Source: Siphonodentalium dalli (Eukaryota; Mollusca; Scaphopoda; Gadilida; Siphonodentaliidae). From it: a stretch of DNA of 64,000 nucleotides. This document shows positions 27,014 through 37,511 of the stretch, in pieces. The notes under the pieces are model-generated. The model searched no databases, was not told where the DNA came from, and was given only the letters and a program-made list of their open reading frames with translations. The position numbers were made by a program, and so were the translations under genes. The DNA is taken from NCBI GenBank assembly GCA_032622095.1, contig CP136062.1, positions 55,533,849 through 55,597,848 of the forward strand. Reading direction: 5' to 3'. Each line of letters begins with the position of its first letter. Position 1 is the stretch's first letter.

Positions 27014-27140
27014 CATTAATGTATTAAGCGCTTGGACTTCGGATACTCGGTACCTTTGTATGAGTGGCATGTGCACTAACCACTTTGTCAGAATTTTAAC
27101 CAATTCCCTGCCCGCTCTCTCAAAGAAGATTCATAACTTA

Positions 27141-28533
27141 CACATGGTGGGTGCATGGTGAGTACATGGTGAGTGCATGGTGAGTGCACGGTGAGTGCAT
27201 GGTGAGTGCATGGTGAGTGCATGGTGAGTACATGGTGAGTGCATGGTGAGTGCATGGTGAGTGCATGGTGAGTGCATGGTGAGTGCATGGTGAGTGCATG
27301 GTGAGTGCATGGTGAGTGCATGGTGAGTACATGGTGAGTGCATGGTGAGTGCACGGTGAGTGCACGGTGAGTGCACGGTGAGTGCATGGTGAGTGCATGG
27401 TGAGTGCATGGTGAGTGCATGGTGAGTGCATGGTGAGTGCATGGTGAGTACATGGTGAGTGCATGGTGAGTGCACGGTGAGTGCACGGTGAGTGCATGGT
27501 GAGTGCATGGTGAGTGCATGGTGAGTGCATGGTGAGTACATGGTGAGTGCATGGTGAGTGCATGGTGAGTACATGGTGAGTGCATGGTGAGTGCATGGTG
27601 AGTACATGGTGAGTGCATGGTGAGTGCATGTAGTGGGTGCATGGTGAGTGCATGGTGAGTGCGTGTAGTGGGAGCACGGTGAGTGCATGGTGAGTGCATG
27701 GTGAGTGCATGTAGTGGGTGCATGGTGAGTGCATGGTGAATGCATGGTGAGTGCATGTAGTGGGTGCATGGTGAGTGCATGGTGAGTGCATGGTGAGTGC
27801 GTGTAGTGGGTACATGGTGAGTGCATGGTGAGTGCATGGTGAGTGCGTGTAGTGGGTGCATGGTGAGTGTATGGTGAGTGCATGGTGAGTGCGTGTAGTG
27901 GGTGCATGGTGAGTGCATGGTGAGTGCATGGTGAGTGCGTGTAGTGGGTGCATGGTGAGTGCATGTAGTGGGTGCATGGTGAGTGCATGGTGGGTGCATG
28001 GTGAGTGCATGGTGAGTGCATGGTGAGTGTATGGTGAGTGCATGGTGAGTGCATGGTGAGTGCATGTTGGGTGCATGGTGAGTGCATGGTGAGTACATGG
28101 TGAGTGCATGGTGAGTGCATGGTGAGTGCATGGTGAGTGTATGGTGAGTGCATGGTGAGTACATGGTGAGTACATGGTGAGTGCATGGTGAGTGCATGTA
28201 GTGGGTGCATGGTGAGTGCATGGTGAGTGAGTGCATGGTGAGTGCATGGTGAGTGCGTGTAGTGGGTGCACGGTGAGTGCATGGTGAGTGCATGGTGAGT
28301 GCATGTAGTGGGTGCATGGTGAGTGCGTGTAGTGGGTGCATGGTGAGTGCATGGTGAGTGCATGGTGAGTGCGTGTAGTGGGTGCATGGTGAGTGCATGG
28401 TGAGTGCATGGTGAGTGCGTGTAGTGGGTGCATGGTGAGTGTATGGTGAGTGCATGGTGAGTGCGTGTAGTGGGTGCATGGTGAGTGCATGGTGAGTGCG
28501 TGTAGTGGGTGCATGGTGAGTGCATGTAGTGGG
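27141..28533. repeat. 11-bp minisatellite (GTGCATGGTGA)n, ~127 copies
   Basis: The unit is GTGCATGGTGA, with variants GTACATGGTGA, GTGCACGGTGA and GTGYRTGTAGTGG. The last is interspersed at fairly regular intervals from 27630 onward, giving a higher-order pattern. Read on the minus strand, the unit has no stop codon in any frame; 33 bases give an 11-residue repeat such as HHALTMHSPCT. This explains three overlapping open frames of 458-517 codons, which I do not regard as genes. On the plus strand each standard unit contains GGTGAGT, a consensus 5' splice site. Confidence 0.95.
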
Positions 28534-30060
28534 CGCGAAGCGCCCGTGATGGTCGAATGATCGAGCGATCTTCTCCTTCACTCCACGGTTGTTGGCTTGA
28601 GGAAATTGAACATAGAAAAACCTCATGTCTGAACCCGGCAAAGTGGGTTGAATTCAATTACTATTGTATAGGGTGAGCCCACGAGCTTTAATACGGGGTA
28701 TGGGAGGGTCCCGAGGTGTCCATTTTATGTTTAATAGCTGTGGTTGCTTTTGCTGCTGTTGCTGAGCGAGTCGTATGGTTCGCTGGAATGGAGAACGGGC
28801 CCCGTATTATCATGTTAATATTGGTGTTAGTTATGCAATCAGGCTTGTGAATATTCACGGACACCTCCGGCATAGAGGGTTCCATAACTTACATGATAAT
28901 GTGTATATATGCCCTTTTATATTTCTTTACCAGTTTACAATGATATAGAAAATGGTTTCCGTCCGTCCGTCTGAACTTCTGAGCTCTATATCTTAGTCTT
29001 CGGTGATCGAGTTTGAATTGTCTCTCGTATGCTGATGAACCGCCATGGTTTCGCCCATTCATTTTAGTTGAGTAGGGACAATGTGAAAAGTCAGTTCGTG
29101 GGTATCGTCCATTACTTTATGTTGTGCTGTGGGACCTCGTGTGATGAGTGAACATTCCTCGATGTCGACGTTCGATCTCTGTGTCTCAGTAATCGTAGGT
29201 CATGTTTAAATTAATGTCGTTTTGTCTCAAGTTATGGTCGATATATTCTAAAATACGCCCATCTCTGTACAAAGATGTCATAACTCTAATCCGATTTAGA
29301 ACATAGAACCGTTATTTTCCAATAGATCGAGACCGGCGATGAGACATTAGAGATATTACGCCTCTAGCGACTGTAACTCTAACGTCACAGGTCACGTGAT
29401 TATACACACTTGTTGCTTATAAGTGACTGACTTGTCCTATTACGACTTTCTGTACTTGTTAACACAGGGTATATTTCTATTATTTAAACATTTTGTTACA
29501 ACTCTTGTTATTCTGCATAGATGGATCATTGACCAAAATATCACTTAAAAGAGTTCGACATGACCATTTCTTGCGAAACTTGGTTGAATATGTAGGTAAA
29601 TATTTTACTCTTGGAATCCACATAGATTTCGCCTAATTTTGACTGTAAAATTGAACAATCGCAACCATGTCAGTCTCAATTACGGTCGAAAAGTTTGAAA
29701 TAATCTTGTTTCAGGCATGACATTGACCAATAATGTGATTATTCACTAGAACATGGGGTTGTGTGAGGTGATAGACACTAAATCACCACCGCCCGGTATC
29801 ATGCACGTCCGCTTTACCCGCGATAACCACATGCATGTACGACGCCAAATTGTTCGGTGGAATATAAATTATGATACATTGATTTTCGAATTCGGTTTTT
29901 GGCACATTGTAGCTTTCTGTATCGAATTGCCTGGCAAATTTGCGATTTTATGAACAGATCTTAAACATCACGACAATGATGCCACCAACACTAGTCACTG
30001 CATGTATTTGCTTTATGACAATGACGCTGCATATATATCTGCATATGTTGATATCAAAGT
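28534..30060. other. Intergenic, no gene recognised
   Basis: The array is followed at once by the compact palindrome GGGCGCGAAGCGCCC (28531-28545). The rest shows no domain-bearing frame. A 65-codon minus frame (28688-28885) lies in somewhat GC-richer DNA but has no homology I recognise. Confidence 0.5.
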
Positions 30061-30094
30061 TGCAATAATTCTTTATTATTCCGCCCTGAACACT

Positions 30095-30360
30095 CCAGTG
30101 GAGTGTTTCACATGACTTTAATTATGTACATTGCAGTTCACAGCAGGTGAAGGTCTCTCTTCGTAATTAGCGGAGTGTTTCACATGACTTTAATTATGTA
30201 CATTGTATTTCACACCAGGGGAAGGTCTCTCTTCGTAATTAGCGGAGTGTTTCACATGACTTTAATTATGTACATGGTATTTCACACCAGGTGAAGGTTT
30301 CTCCTCGATATCACCAGCAGAGGGTTTCACAGCATGTGAAGGTCTCTCCTAGATATTATT
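30095..30360. repeat. 72-bp tandem repeat, 3 copies plus remnant
   Basis: GAGTGTTTCACATGACTTTA starts at 30101, 30173 and 30245. Each copy ends with a GTGAAGGTCTCTCTTCG-like word. A fourth, decayed copy reaches about 30355. Related GGAGTGTTTCACATCAC and GAGGGTTTCACATCGC words stand alone near 46420 and 26594, so this is part of a dispersed family. Confidence 0.85.
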
Positions 30361-31058
30361 TATGCAACGTGTGGGAACCAATTTCGCGATAAACATCAAT
30401 TTATTGCCTTGAAGAAAAAAAACCCGTAAATATCGTATAGTCGTAAGTGATGCAAGGCGAAATGGCCTCACAAAACTTTGCGATCTTATTGGACTAATTT
30501 GACTTTTATCAGTAATTCTACAGTAACACTAATATACTATATACATAACAACGTTTTTGATATAATGCGAAGTCTCATTGCCGAATATTTATTAAAGTGA
30601 TGTGATACACTCCGGTAGGGTAATCAGATAGAAATAGAGAATACTCTTGTTCAAAGTAGTTATTTTTACAAATATCTAACTTGACAACACACACCGTCAT
30701 TCATATATATTAATTAAATGCAGTGACCGCCGATTGCGAAATCATTTCCTTTAGTTTATCGCCGATAGAAGCGTCCAGATTCGAGGAGTAAATATTTACA
30801 ATTTAGAGCAGTTCAGACACTGATTTCTATGGAGTGGTACGGCCGATTTGCTTGCGATTTTCGGAGATGTTAGTGGAATGCTACACTCCTCCAGTTGATA
30901 TAGCACATGAATACTAACTTATCAATTTCACGCACCCGAACAAGAACATAATATGTCTTTAATTGTGGAAACAAAGTAAATGTATTCCCATATAATTTGT
31001 TGATGACAGTTGTTTTGCAGAATGTTTATGTATCGCATGAACCCACTTCGAATTCCTT
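30361..31058. other. Intergenic, nothing recognised
   Basis: No gene or distinct repeat could be supported. Confidence 0.5.
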
Positions 31059-31390
31059 GTGCATCTTTATCATCGATGTAAGAAATTCGTTTGAATGCAA
31101 ATATAGTACCTTGGATACACCACAAACAATGTGGATCATGACATCACCAACATGCCCCAATTGTTATAAGGAATTCGTTTGAATACAAACATAGTGTCTT
31201 AGATACGTCACAAATAATGCGAACCATGACATCACCAACATACCATGGTAGACCTGTATATAGCGTGATAATTGTCAAAACGTGGGTTGATGTCCATCGA
31301 ACGCTATTTAGAATGCTTTGTGCATCTTTAACATCGATGTAAGGAATTCGTTTGAATACAAATATAGTCTCCTAGATACGTGTTATCTTT
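31059..31390. repeat. ~75-bp spaced direct repeats, 3 copies
   Basis: GAATTCGTTTGAATACAAA (or a one-base variant) followed by TATAGT and GATACRYCACAAAYAATG occurs near 31084, 31172 and 31345. The first and third copies are preceded by TTGTGCATCTTTAWCATCGATG and the first two are followed by ATCATGACATCACCAACAT-like words. Confidence 0.75.
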
Positions 31391-32195
31391 ATTATCAATT
31401 CATATAAATTCAACCGCCATTCGTCCGAGCGTTATATTTCGTTCTGGACACTTTCGAAAGTAGTCGAGTTTTCATTTCTATTTGAGAAGGTGAGTCTTTA
31501 CTTGTTCTCCTGTTCCAGGGACGTGGCTATAGAGGGTCTCCGTTTGGGGCGGGGTGTCCACATAGGAATTACCAGAAATGAACCCCCTTGAAGCAGGCTA
31601 AACTTGTCAAATTCCACGCACTGGCTTTGAATTTCATAACTGGTATTTTTGTTATTGATTAGCCACTTTTGACTGGGCACCCGTGTGATGGAAGGACATT
31701 TCAAACCTAAACCTGACAATTGCAAAATCTCAGCATCTAGACTGGTCTCAGTCCAACTTGATACCCACTAAGTTTTGAATCTTTCCAACTGATGGACATT
31801 TCAGTCAAACAATTTGATAAAATGTAGGAAAATATGTAACTGTTGGCCTAAAAACAATAAAACTCTCTAATTACTGGTTGGACTATATACATACAAGAAC
31901 AATTTCAACCTACTGTTGGTGTTAAATTTCCAAATAATGTTTGTCAACACCCCCACCCAATCCCCCGGTCGTTACGTCCCTGATTGTACCCAAAGTGGTC
32001 TGTATCGCTGAACTGCACTGTATTAAGTGATACAAAATAATAGCGCAAACGAACGTGGTCCAGGTGCGTGGCGACAGGGGGGGGGGGAGTTTACATTCGC
32101 GAAAATGTTCAATAGTTGGAAATTCAATGCCTCACACAACATTAATTGGACATTACAGACCTAAATCAGGTTGGATTGGCTCAGGTAGTTTTATA
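31391..32195. other. Intergenic, nothing recognised
   Basis: No coding region or repeat is visible apart from a short G9-10 tract near 32080. Confidence 0.5.
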
Positions 32196-32648
32196 TTCCA
32201 GGCTGGCTGGGGGCGAAATAATTCCATGATACAAGGTTTTCTCTGATAGTTTGATAATCCAGCCTGGCTGTGGGTGGGGGCGAAATAATTCCAGGATAGA
32301 AGGTTTTCTCTGATAGTTTGATAATCCAGCCTGGCTGGTGGGGGGGGTCGAAATAATTCCAGGATACAAGGTTTCTGATAATCCAGCCTGGCTGGGGAGG
32401 GGGGGGGCGAAATAATTCCAGGATACACGGATTTCTCTGATAGTTTGATAATCCAGCCTGGCTGGTGGGGGGCGAAATAATTCCAGGATACAAGGTTTTC
32501 TCTGATAGTTTGATAATCCAGCCTGGCTGGTGGGGGGGGGGGGGTGGGGCGAAATAATTCCAGGATACAAGGTTTTCTCTGATAGTTTGATAATCCAGCT
32601 TGGCTGGGGGTGGGGGAATAATTCCAGGATACAAGGTTTTCTCTGATA
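32196..32648. repeat. ~60-67-bp minisatellite with G-rich linkers
   Basis: At least seven units of ATAATTCCAGGATACAAGG, then TTTTCTCTGATAGTTTGATA, then ATCCAGCCTGGCTGG, then a run of G with variable length (GGTGGGGGGG to a nearly pure 14-base G run). Differences in G-run length set the unit size. Three overlapping proline-rich minus-strand frames here (147-205 codons) are readings of the repeat. Confidence 0.93.
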
Positions 32649-34288
32649 AATATTTTTAGTGCCGATTTCCACCAACCTGATACATATATTCTCCATGATA
32701 CGCCGAATATAATCGTGTGGTTTAAAAACGCCATGTTTGTGTCGTTTTGATCAGGGATAGCAACTGACACTGAACACTTATATCATCTCAACTGTCATAC
32801 TTGTATGGGGACGAGAATCAGTCGCGGCATTCATAGTATAAGCTAGCAAACACTGATACATGTTCTATATTTTTGGTGAGTTATTTATTTATTTAGGTGC
32901 AAAAACGGCGAGTTCGATGTGAGACATCTTGCTGACATTTTCGATCAATCTATGACGTAAGTTCCCGGCCCTGGGGGATGGGGAGCTATAGGGGCATCAG
33001 ATTTGATACAACCGTGTTGGTTACGAATTTTCCTATAAATTTATATTACGCATTTACATGATACGAGGAATCTACTGGTGTGGTTTGAAGATGTCAAACG
33101 TTGTACCCTTTGAATTAGGGCGGGGTCATGGCACCAACATTGATAAAAAAACAAAAATGCCAATAGGAAATTTAACCATACAGAATGTTTGGTTACTTTT
33201 TAAAAGAAAACTGTTTCAACAAGTATCAGATATGAAAACTGCTGTTCTAGACCGAAAGTCCATGTTGTTCCTAATTTTGATGAATTGTTTTTAGACTGAA
33301 ATGGCCGTGAGTTGGACATTTCAAAATTGCCAAGAGCTGGTGAACTTGAGATACCATTTAGAAAATTCCAAACCAAGGATGAAGTGGTGGTGAGTGGGTG
33401 TGTGAAAATATAATTCCCCGCACTTGGCAATGTTGTCTGCTTCGAGTGGATACAGTTTGAAACTTCAGGTTGGACACCCCCAATGGAGACGTCTCTGGCT
33501 GAGTCAGTGTAGATAAGGGAGCCGAGCCGTTTTACATATGAGCATAACAATCATTAGGCATGTTGAAACATCCGTACCAATACTTGCATACCTTACTCGT
33601 ATTTAAATTCGCGCAGTATATATATACTATTTTCGCGCACCCATCGGTGCGTGATTTACAACAGAGCGAAAAATATACGACTCCTGAATTTATACCAAAT
33701 CACGCAGGGGGGGGGGGGGGGGGTCGGAATTTTTTTCCAGGCACGTTAGATGGTGGGTTGGTGTCTCTCGGGTCAGAAAAAGCAGTTTTTCCATGTGCCA
33801 GTGTATGAACGTACCCTTAGAGCTCAATTCAATGATCCTCATAACAGTTTAAATATAAGAATAATTACTTGAAGCATACATCCTTCTTCACAACAAAAAC
33901 TTTATATGCTCCAAGTAATTATTCTGATATTGAAATTGCTATGGACACCAATGGAAGTAACTCGAAAGCAAAACAATCACATAACAACCGCGAAGGCAGA
34001 TGATTTAAGAAAAATTTAAATTTGGCTGCGGGTTGTGATGAAATAACTAACTCAGACTGCTTGGTCACGGTGTCATTCCAGGGTGGTAAGTATGGGGGCA
34101 TGCTTTCTTGCATATGCGACCTAGAATATATGTATCTTTTTCAAAACATTTCAATATCGTCGACGTTAATCCATGATTTATATTTCGTTTGGCATCAAGT
34201 AATGTTTATTATATTGGTAAATATAGGCCAACACATGGGGCGTAATTGTCTATTCAGTTTTCATGTTTTCTCCGTGGCTTAGTTCACA
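32649..34288. other. Intergenic with repeat fragments and a G17 tract
   Basis: Two isolated units of the ~140-bp family (32651-32760; 33058-33160) and a run of 17 G at 33707-33723 followed by TCGGAATTTTTTTCCAGG, which resembles the transposon ends at 48.1 and 49.7 kb. No gene is recognised. Confidence 0.6.
33854..33930. repeat. Short hairpin
   Basis: ATAAGAATAATTACTTGAAG and CTCCAAGTAATTATTCTGAT are inverted complements apart from two mismatches, with a ~30-base spacer. Confidence 0.7.
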
Positions 34289-34740
34289 TCCAGGAGTCGT
34301 ACTATTCATAATCTCCACTCTGGCTACGCCCTTATATATATCATGTTCCACCAGTTAAAACCTGGACATTTTTTGAAGTTCTGACGGGGACCGTTATAAC
34401 ATTGACGTAGCTATTATATTGATTGTTAATCAGTGTTCCTTAATAATGAATTTCACAGTAGACGAAGGTCCCAGCTCGAGATTTCATGATTTGGGTGACT
34501 TTTGTGAGCCGATTTCGCTTGCGTCTCACAGAAATAACATAAATCATGAAATCTCCACTGGAACATTCGCCTACTGTGAAATACATTATCGAGGAACAGG
34601 TTTTAACAATAATTATATTATATCGGTTGTTTTTTAATGTTATAAAGTTCCCTCTCAGAACGTCAAACATTTTCCAGGTTTTTTAACAGGTGTACAATGA
34701 TCTCTACGGCATTGCCAGAGTAGAAATTCATGTCCTGATC
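34289..34740. repeat. ~450-bp foldback element, ~210-bp arms
   Basis: The left arm (about 34289-34515) returns inverted at about 34525-34740. Matching pairs include CCACTCTGGC / GCCAGAGTAG, CCAGTTAAAACCTGG / CCAGGTTTTTTAACAGG, AATTTCACAGTAGACGAAGG / CATTCGCCTACTGTGAAATA and AGATTTCATGATTT / AAATCATGAAATCT. It is probably a MITE. The small open frames on both strands here follow from the symmetry. Confidence 0.82.
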
Positions 34741-34864
34741 TAACACACGAAGTGTTCGTTTGCAACGCTTATATATATCTCAAAAACGTTTAACTTGTTT
34801 TTGCTATAGATGGATTGTCCCATCAGTTATAACAGTATACATTTCAATTGTCTATTATTCATTT

Positions 34865-34877
34865 GGGGGGGGGGGGG
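34865..34877. repeat. G13 homopolymer
   Basis: Thirteen consecutive G, ahead of the foldback-like sequence at 34941. Confidence 0.95.
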
Positions 34878-34940
34878 TGTTCAGGAAATAAAAGTAAACG
34901 ACAGATAATGCACATACTGAAGGATTTATATTCATGGCTC

Positions 34941-35015
34941 AGAAATGTTTAAATAATATGTTCAACAAAAGAAATAAACGGCATATGATCGTTTGTTGAA
35001 CTTATTATCTGAACA
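34941..35015. repeat. Palindromic element, copy A
   Basis: AATAATATGTTCAACAAAAG pairs with TCGTTTGTTGAACTTATTAT. A second copy with the same core (TCGTTTGTTGAACTTACTAT) sits at 36236-36295 in the first intron of the gene below, and both are followed by GAACATTTT/CAATATTTC-type sequence. Confidence 0.7.
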
Positions 35016-35025
35016 TTTTCTACGA

Positions 35026-35719
35026 GAACTACTCCTCAATGAATAAATAGTAACTAAAATAAGGGGATAACAAAGAACTAGTCCTCAATGAATAAATAGT
35101 AACTAATATAAGGGGTTAACAATGAACTACTCATCAGTGGATAAATAGTAACTAATATAAGGGGTTAACAATGAATAAATAGTAACTAATATAAGGGGTT
35201 AACAATGAATAAATAGCAACTAATATAATGGGTTAACAATGAATAAATAGTAACTAATATAAGGGGTTAACAATAAATAAATAGTGACTAATATAAGGGG
35301 TTAACAATGAACTACTCATCAATGAATAAATAGTAAGTAATATAAGGGGTTAACAATGAACTACTCATCAATTAATAAATATTAACTGATATAAGGGGTT
35401 AACAATGAACTACTCCTCCACTAATAAATAGTAACTAGCATAAGGGGTCAACAATGAATAAATAGTAACTAATATAAGGGGTTAACAATAAATAAATAGT
35501 AACTAATATAAGGGGTTAACAATGAACTACTCATAAATGAATAAATAGTAACCAATATAAGGGGTTAACAATGAACTACTCATCAATTAATAAATACTAA
35601 CTGATATAAGGGGTTAACAATGAACTACTCCTCAATGAATTAGTAGTAACTGATATAAGGGGTTAACAATGAACTACTCCTCAATTAATAAATAGTAACT
35701 AATATAAGGGGTTAACAAT
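35026..35719. repeat. ~35/49-bp minisatellite, 16 units
   Basis: The shared core is TGAATAAATAGTAACTAATA, then TAAGGGGTTAACAA. Some units carry an extra 14-base block, TGAACTACTCATCA or a variant, so unit length alternates between about 35 and 49 bp. Sixteen AAGGGGTTAACAA-type words can be counted. It ends about 170 bp before the start codon of the TSP1/lectin gene, so it lies in or next to its promoter region. Confidence 0.95.
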
Positions 35720-35783
35720 GGTTGTGTAAAATTACTGCGAATCCACCCTAAACTAGATTGCTATTTCGATCGGTCTGATCTAT

Positions 35784-35799
35784 GGTTGCCATGGAAACC
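35784..35799. promoter_or_regulatory. X-box-like site (possible RFX binding)
   Basis: GGTTGCCATGGAAACC is nearly a perfect palindrome and fits the RFX X-box (GTNRCC-N0-3-RGYAAC) with one mismatch. It lies 90 bp upstream of the ATG of the TSP1/lectin gene, a usual distance for X-boxes of ciliary or neural genes. Its function is inferred. Confidence 0.4.
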
Positions 35800-35888
35800 C
35801 CAGCCACAAATAGTTGTCTTTGGCGTGACAACACCCCAAAGCTAATGCCACTGAGGTTTACATCAACAGAATCCATTACCGAGTCAGA

Positions 35889-36033
35889 ATGTTTAGAGTC
35901 ATATTGTTGATCTGCTATGTGGCCACATCAGCCGGCGATTTGATGAACAATCCACAGCAGTCACGTGCTTCATCTGATGGAGGAGACACTGTTTATAACG
36001 AGGATCTGGATAAGACAAACGTTAGAGCGGGAT
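35889..36033 (+). CDS. TSP1/C-type lectin secreted protein, exon 1 (signal peptide)
   Basis: The frame opens with MFRVILLICYVATSAGDL, a typical signal peptide: basic residue at 3, hydrophobic core 4-11, small residues before a likely cut after about residue 15. A polar stretch rich in Asn, Asp, Ser and Gln follows and ends ...NVRAG. An in-frame TGA lies about 51 bases upstream with no other in-frame ATG between, which supports this start. The exon closes at GGGAT|GTAAGT, a strong splice donor, after one base of the next codon (phase 1). That agrees with the phase of every downstream exon, so I join them into one gene. Being 48 codons long it falls below usual ORF cut-offs. The upstream promoter and 5' UTR limits are unknown. 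Confidence 0.75.
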
Positions 36034-36971
36034 GTAAGTATAATTGATTGATTGCTTTCATTTTGTACAATAACACACCGATAACACAAACATGATGGAC
36101 AAGTTAATGGAACGTATTGTAAAGAAGCAACATGACCACGGTGACCGTCTTCGCCAAGTCACAGGCGTGTGCTTCATAAAGTCGTATTTATCCTTTCTAT
36201 ACTAAATACTCACTGACTAGTAGATCCCTTAGGAAATGTTCAGATAATAAATTTAACAAACGACCATACAGTCGTTTGTTGAACTTACTATCTCAATATT
36301 TCCCACCAATGAATATGAACCATGCTATTATATATGTTTTCTGTTGACGGTCTGTTTGTATTATCCGAACACCGCACCTAGTGAATAATAAACCGTTCTA
36401 TTGCACACTTTTATACTGACTGGAATAATCCATTTACTCTAGAATGGTTAACACTATCAGTGGCATTGTGATGCTGAATTTTTTTTTGCTGGAACTAGAA
36501 TAAACAGACAACACATTATCACCGGCTTATGAACATATCAAACAGACATGTTGTTGTCAATTTCGTTGTCACGTCTATTGTAATTCGTCGTAGATAAATG
36601 AGATATATCAAATTTATGGAAATACTGACTCAGTATGAGTCCTTTGTTTCAACGTGCATTCATGGACTAATTCTAATTTATGATCGAAATGGTCATGCAT
36701 CGATCTGGAAGTTAACATTGCAATTTTGTCAGAATGTACGTATACAGGTTTAACGAAATTAAATCACCAACTATTAAATGTATCCCCATTCGCCATTTTA
36801 TCGGATTCGACAAAGCCTTGGGTTAGAGCTATTTTCCTGTCAACCCCTTTAGTTACAGATCTGAATATATAAAAAACGTATTTGAATTTTCAAATAATGA
36901 CAATATGAGCTTATTTTGTACATTTATACAATTAGCCCGGTTGTTTACATTTACGGACGTTATATCCACAG
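36034..36971 (+). other. Intron 1
   Basis: GTAAGT...TATCCACAG borders. It contains palindromic element copy B at 36236-36295 and the dispersed-repeat relative at about 36296-36450 (compare 22582-22750). Nothing else is recognised. Confidence 0.6.
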
Positions 36972-37139
36972 TTGGTGCTGCATGGATGGCATGGAAAGAA
37001 GGGCCATGCAGTGTTACTTGCGGTATGGGAATTTTGACAAGGACTCGAGAATGCCCAACTAATGACCCGCATGTCGCCACGGATGCATGTATCGGCAGTT
37101 ACAAGGAAATTGACTTATGTCAGGAAGCTGCTTGTCCAG
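36972..37139 (+). CDS. TSP1/C-type lectin secreted protein, exon 2: first TSP1 domain
   Basis: A 168-base, phase 1-1 exon between TATCCACAG and GTAATT. It encodes one complete TSP1 module: WMAW (the WxxW C-mannosylation pattern), then CSVTCGMG (which fits the O-fucose site CxxS/TCG), then RTREC and a final CQEAACPG-type end, with six cysteines as expected for disulphide-layered TSP1 repeats. TSP1 modules bind matrix proteins, glycosaminoglycans or receptors outside the cell. The exon is framed by symmetrical phase-1 introns, the classic state of shuffled extracellular modules. Beyond the donor the reading frame runs on into intron, so the true exon is shorter than the open frame. Confidence 0.88.
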
Positions 37140-37187
37140 GTAATTTTCACTTCAACGACCTATTGTCTATCTCGTGTGATAATATCG

Positions 37188-37508
37188 CTTCTAATTCGGC
37201 TGGTAACCAAAAAAACTCGGATGACCCTAAAAACTCGGTGTGTGACCACCCGAGACTTCAAAACTCTACCGATAACCCATCAATCAACTGATGACACACA
37301 TAACTAAGATTGTGTCCATCATAACTCGGCTGGTGATCATCCGAACCTCATAACTCTGCTGATAACCCTTCAAACTCGGCAGATGACAATCAAAACTCGG
37401 TTGGTAACCATCCAAAACCTCAGCACTCGGGTGATAATCTCCAAACTTGACTGATAACTCCGCAAAACTCGGCCGATATCCCCCCTGAACTCGGTTGATA
37501 ACATTCCA
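37188..37508. repeat. Degenerate ~22-bp minisatellite
   Basis: AAAACTCGGYYGRTAACCATCC-like words recur about 14 times (AACTCGGCTGGTGATCATCC, AACTCGGCAGATGACAATC, AACTCGGTTGGTAACCATCC and so on). Its right end abuts the start of the retrotransposon fragment. Confidence 0.85.
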
Positions 37509-37511
37509 TCT

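Noticed and set aside
27088-28657. Three overlapping minus-strand open frames of 458-517 codons rich in His, Thr, Pro and Ser
   Set aside because: They are the three readings of an 11-bp tandem repeat that happens to lack stop codons; all three frames are equally open, which a real gene would not show.
32153-32770. Proline-rich minus-strand frames of 147-205 codons
   Set aside because: They follow the G-rich ~60-67-bp minisatellite; all three frames are open and share the same repeating peptides.
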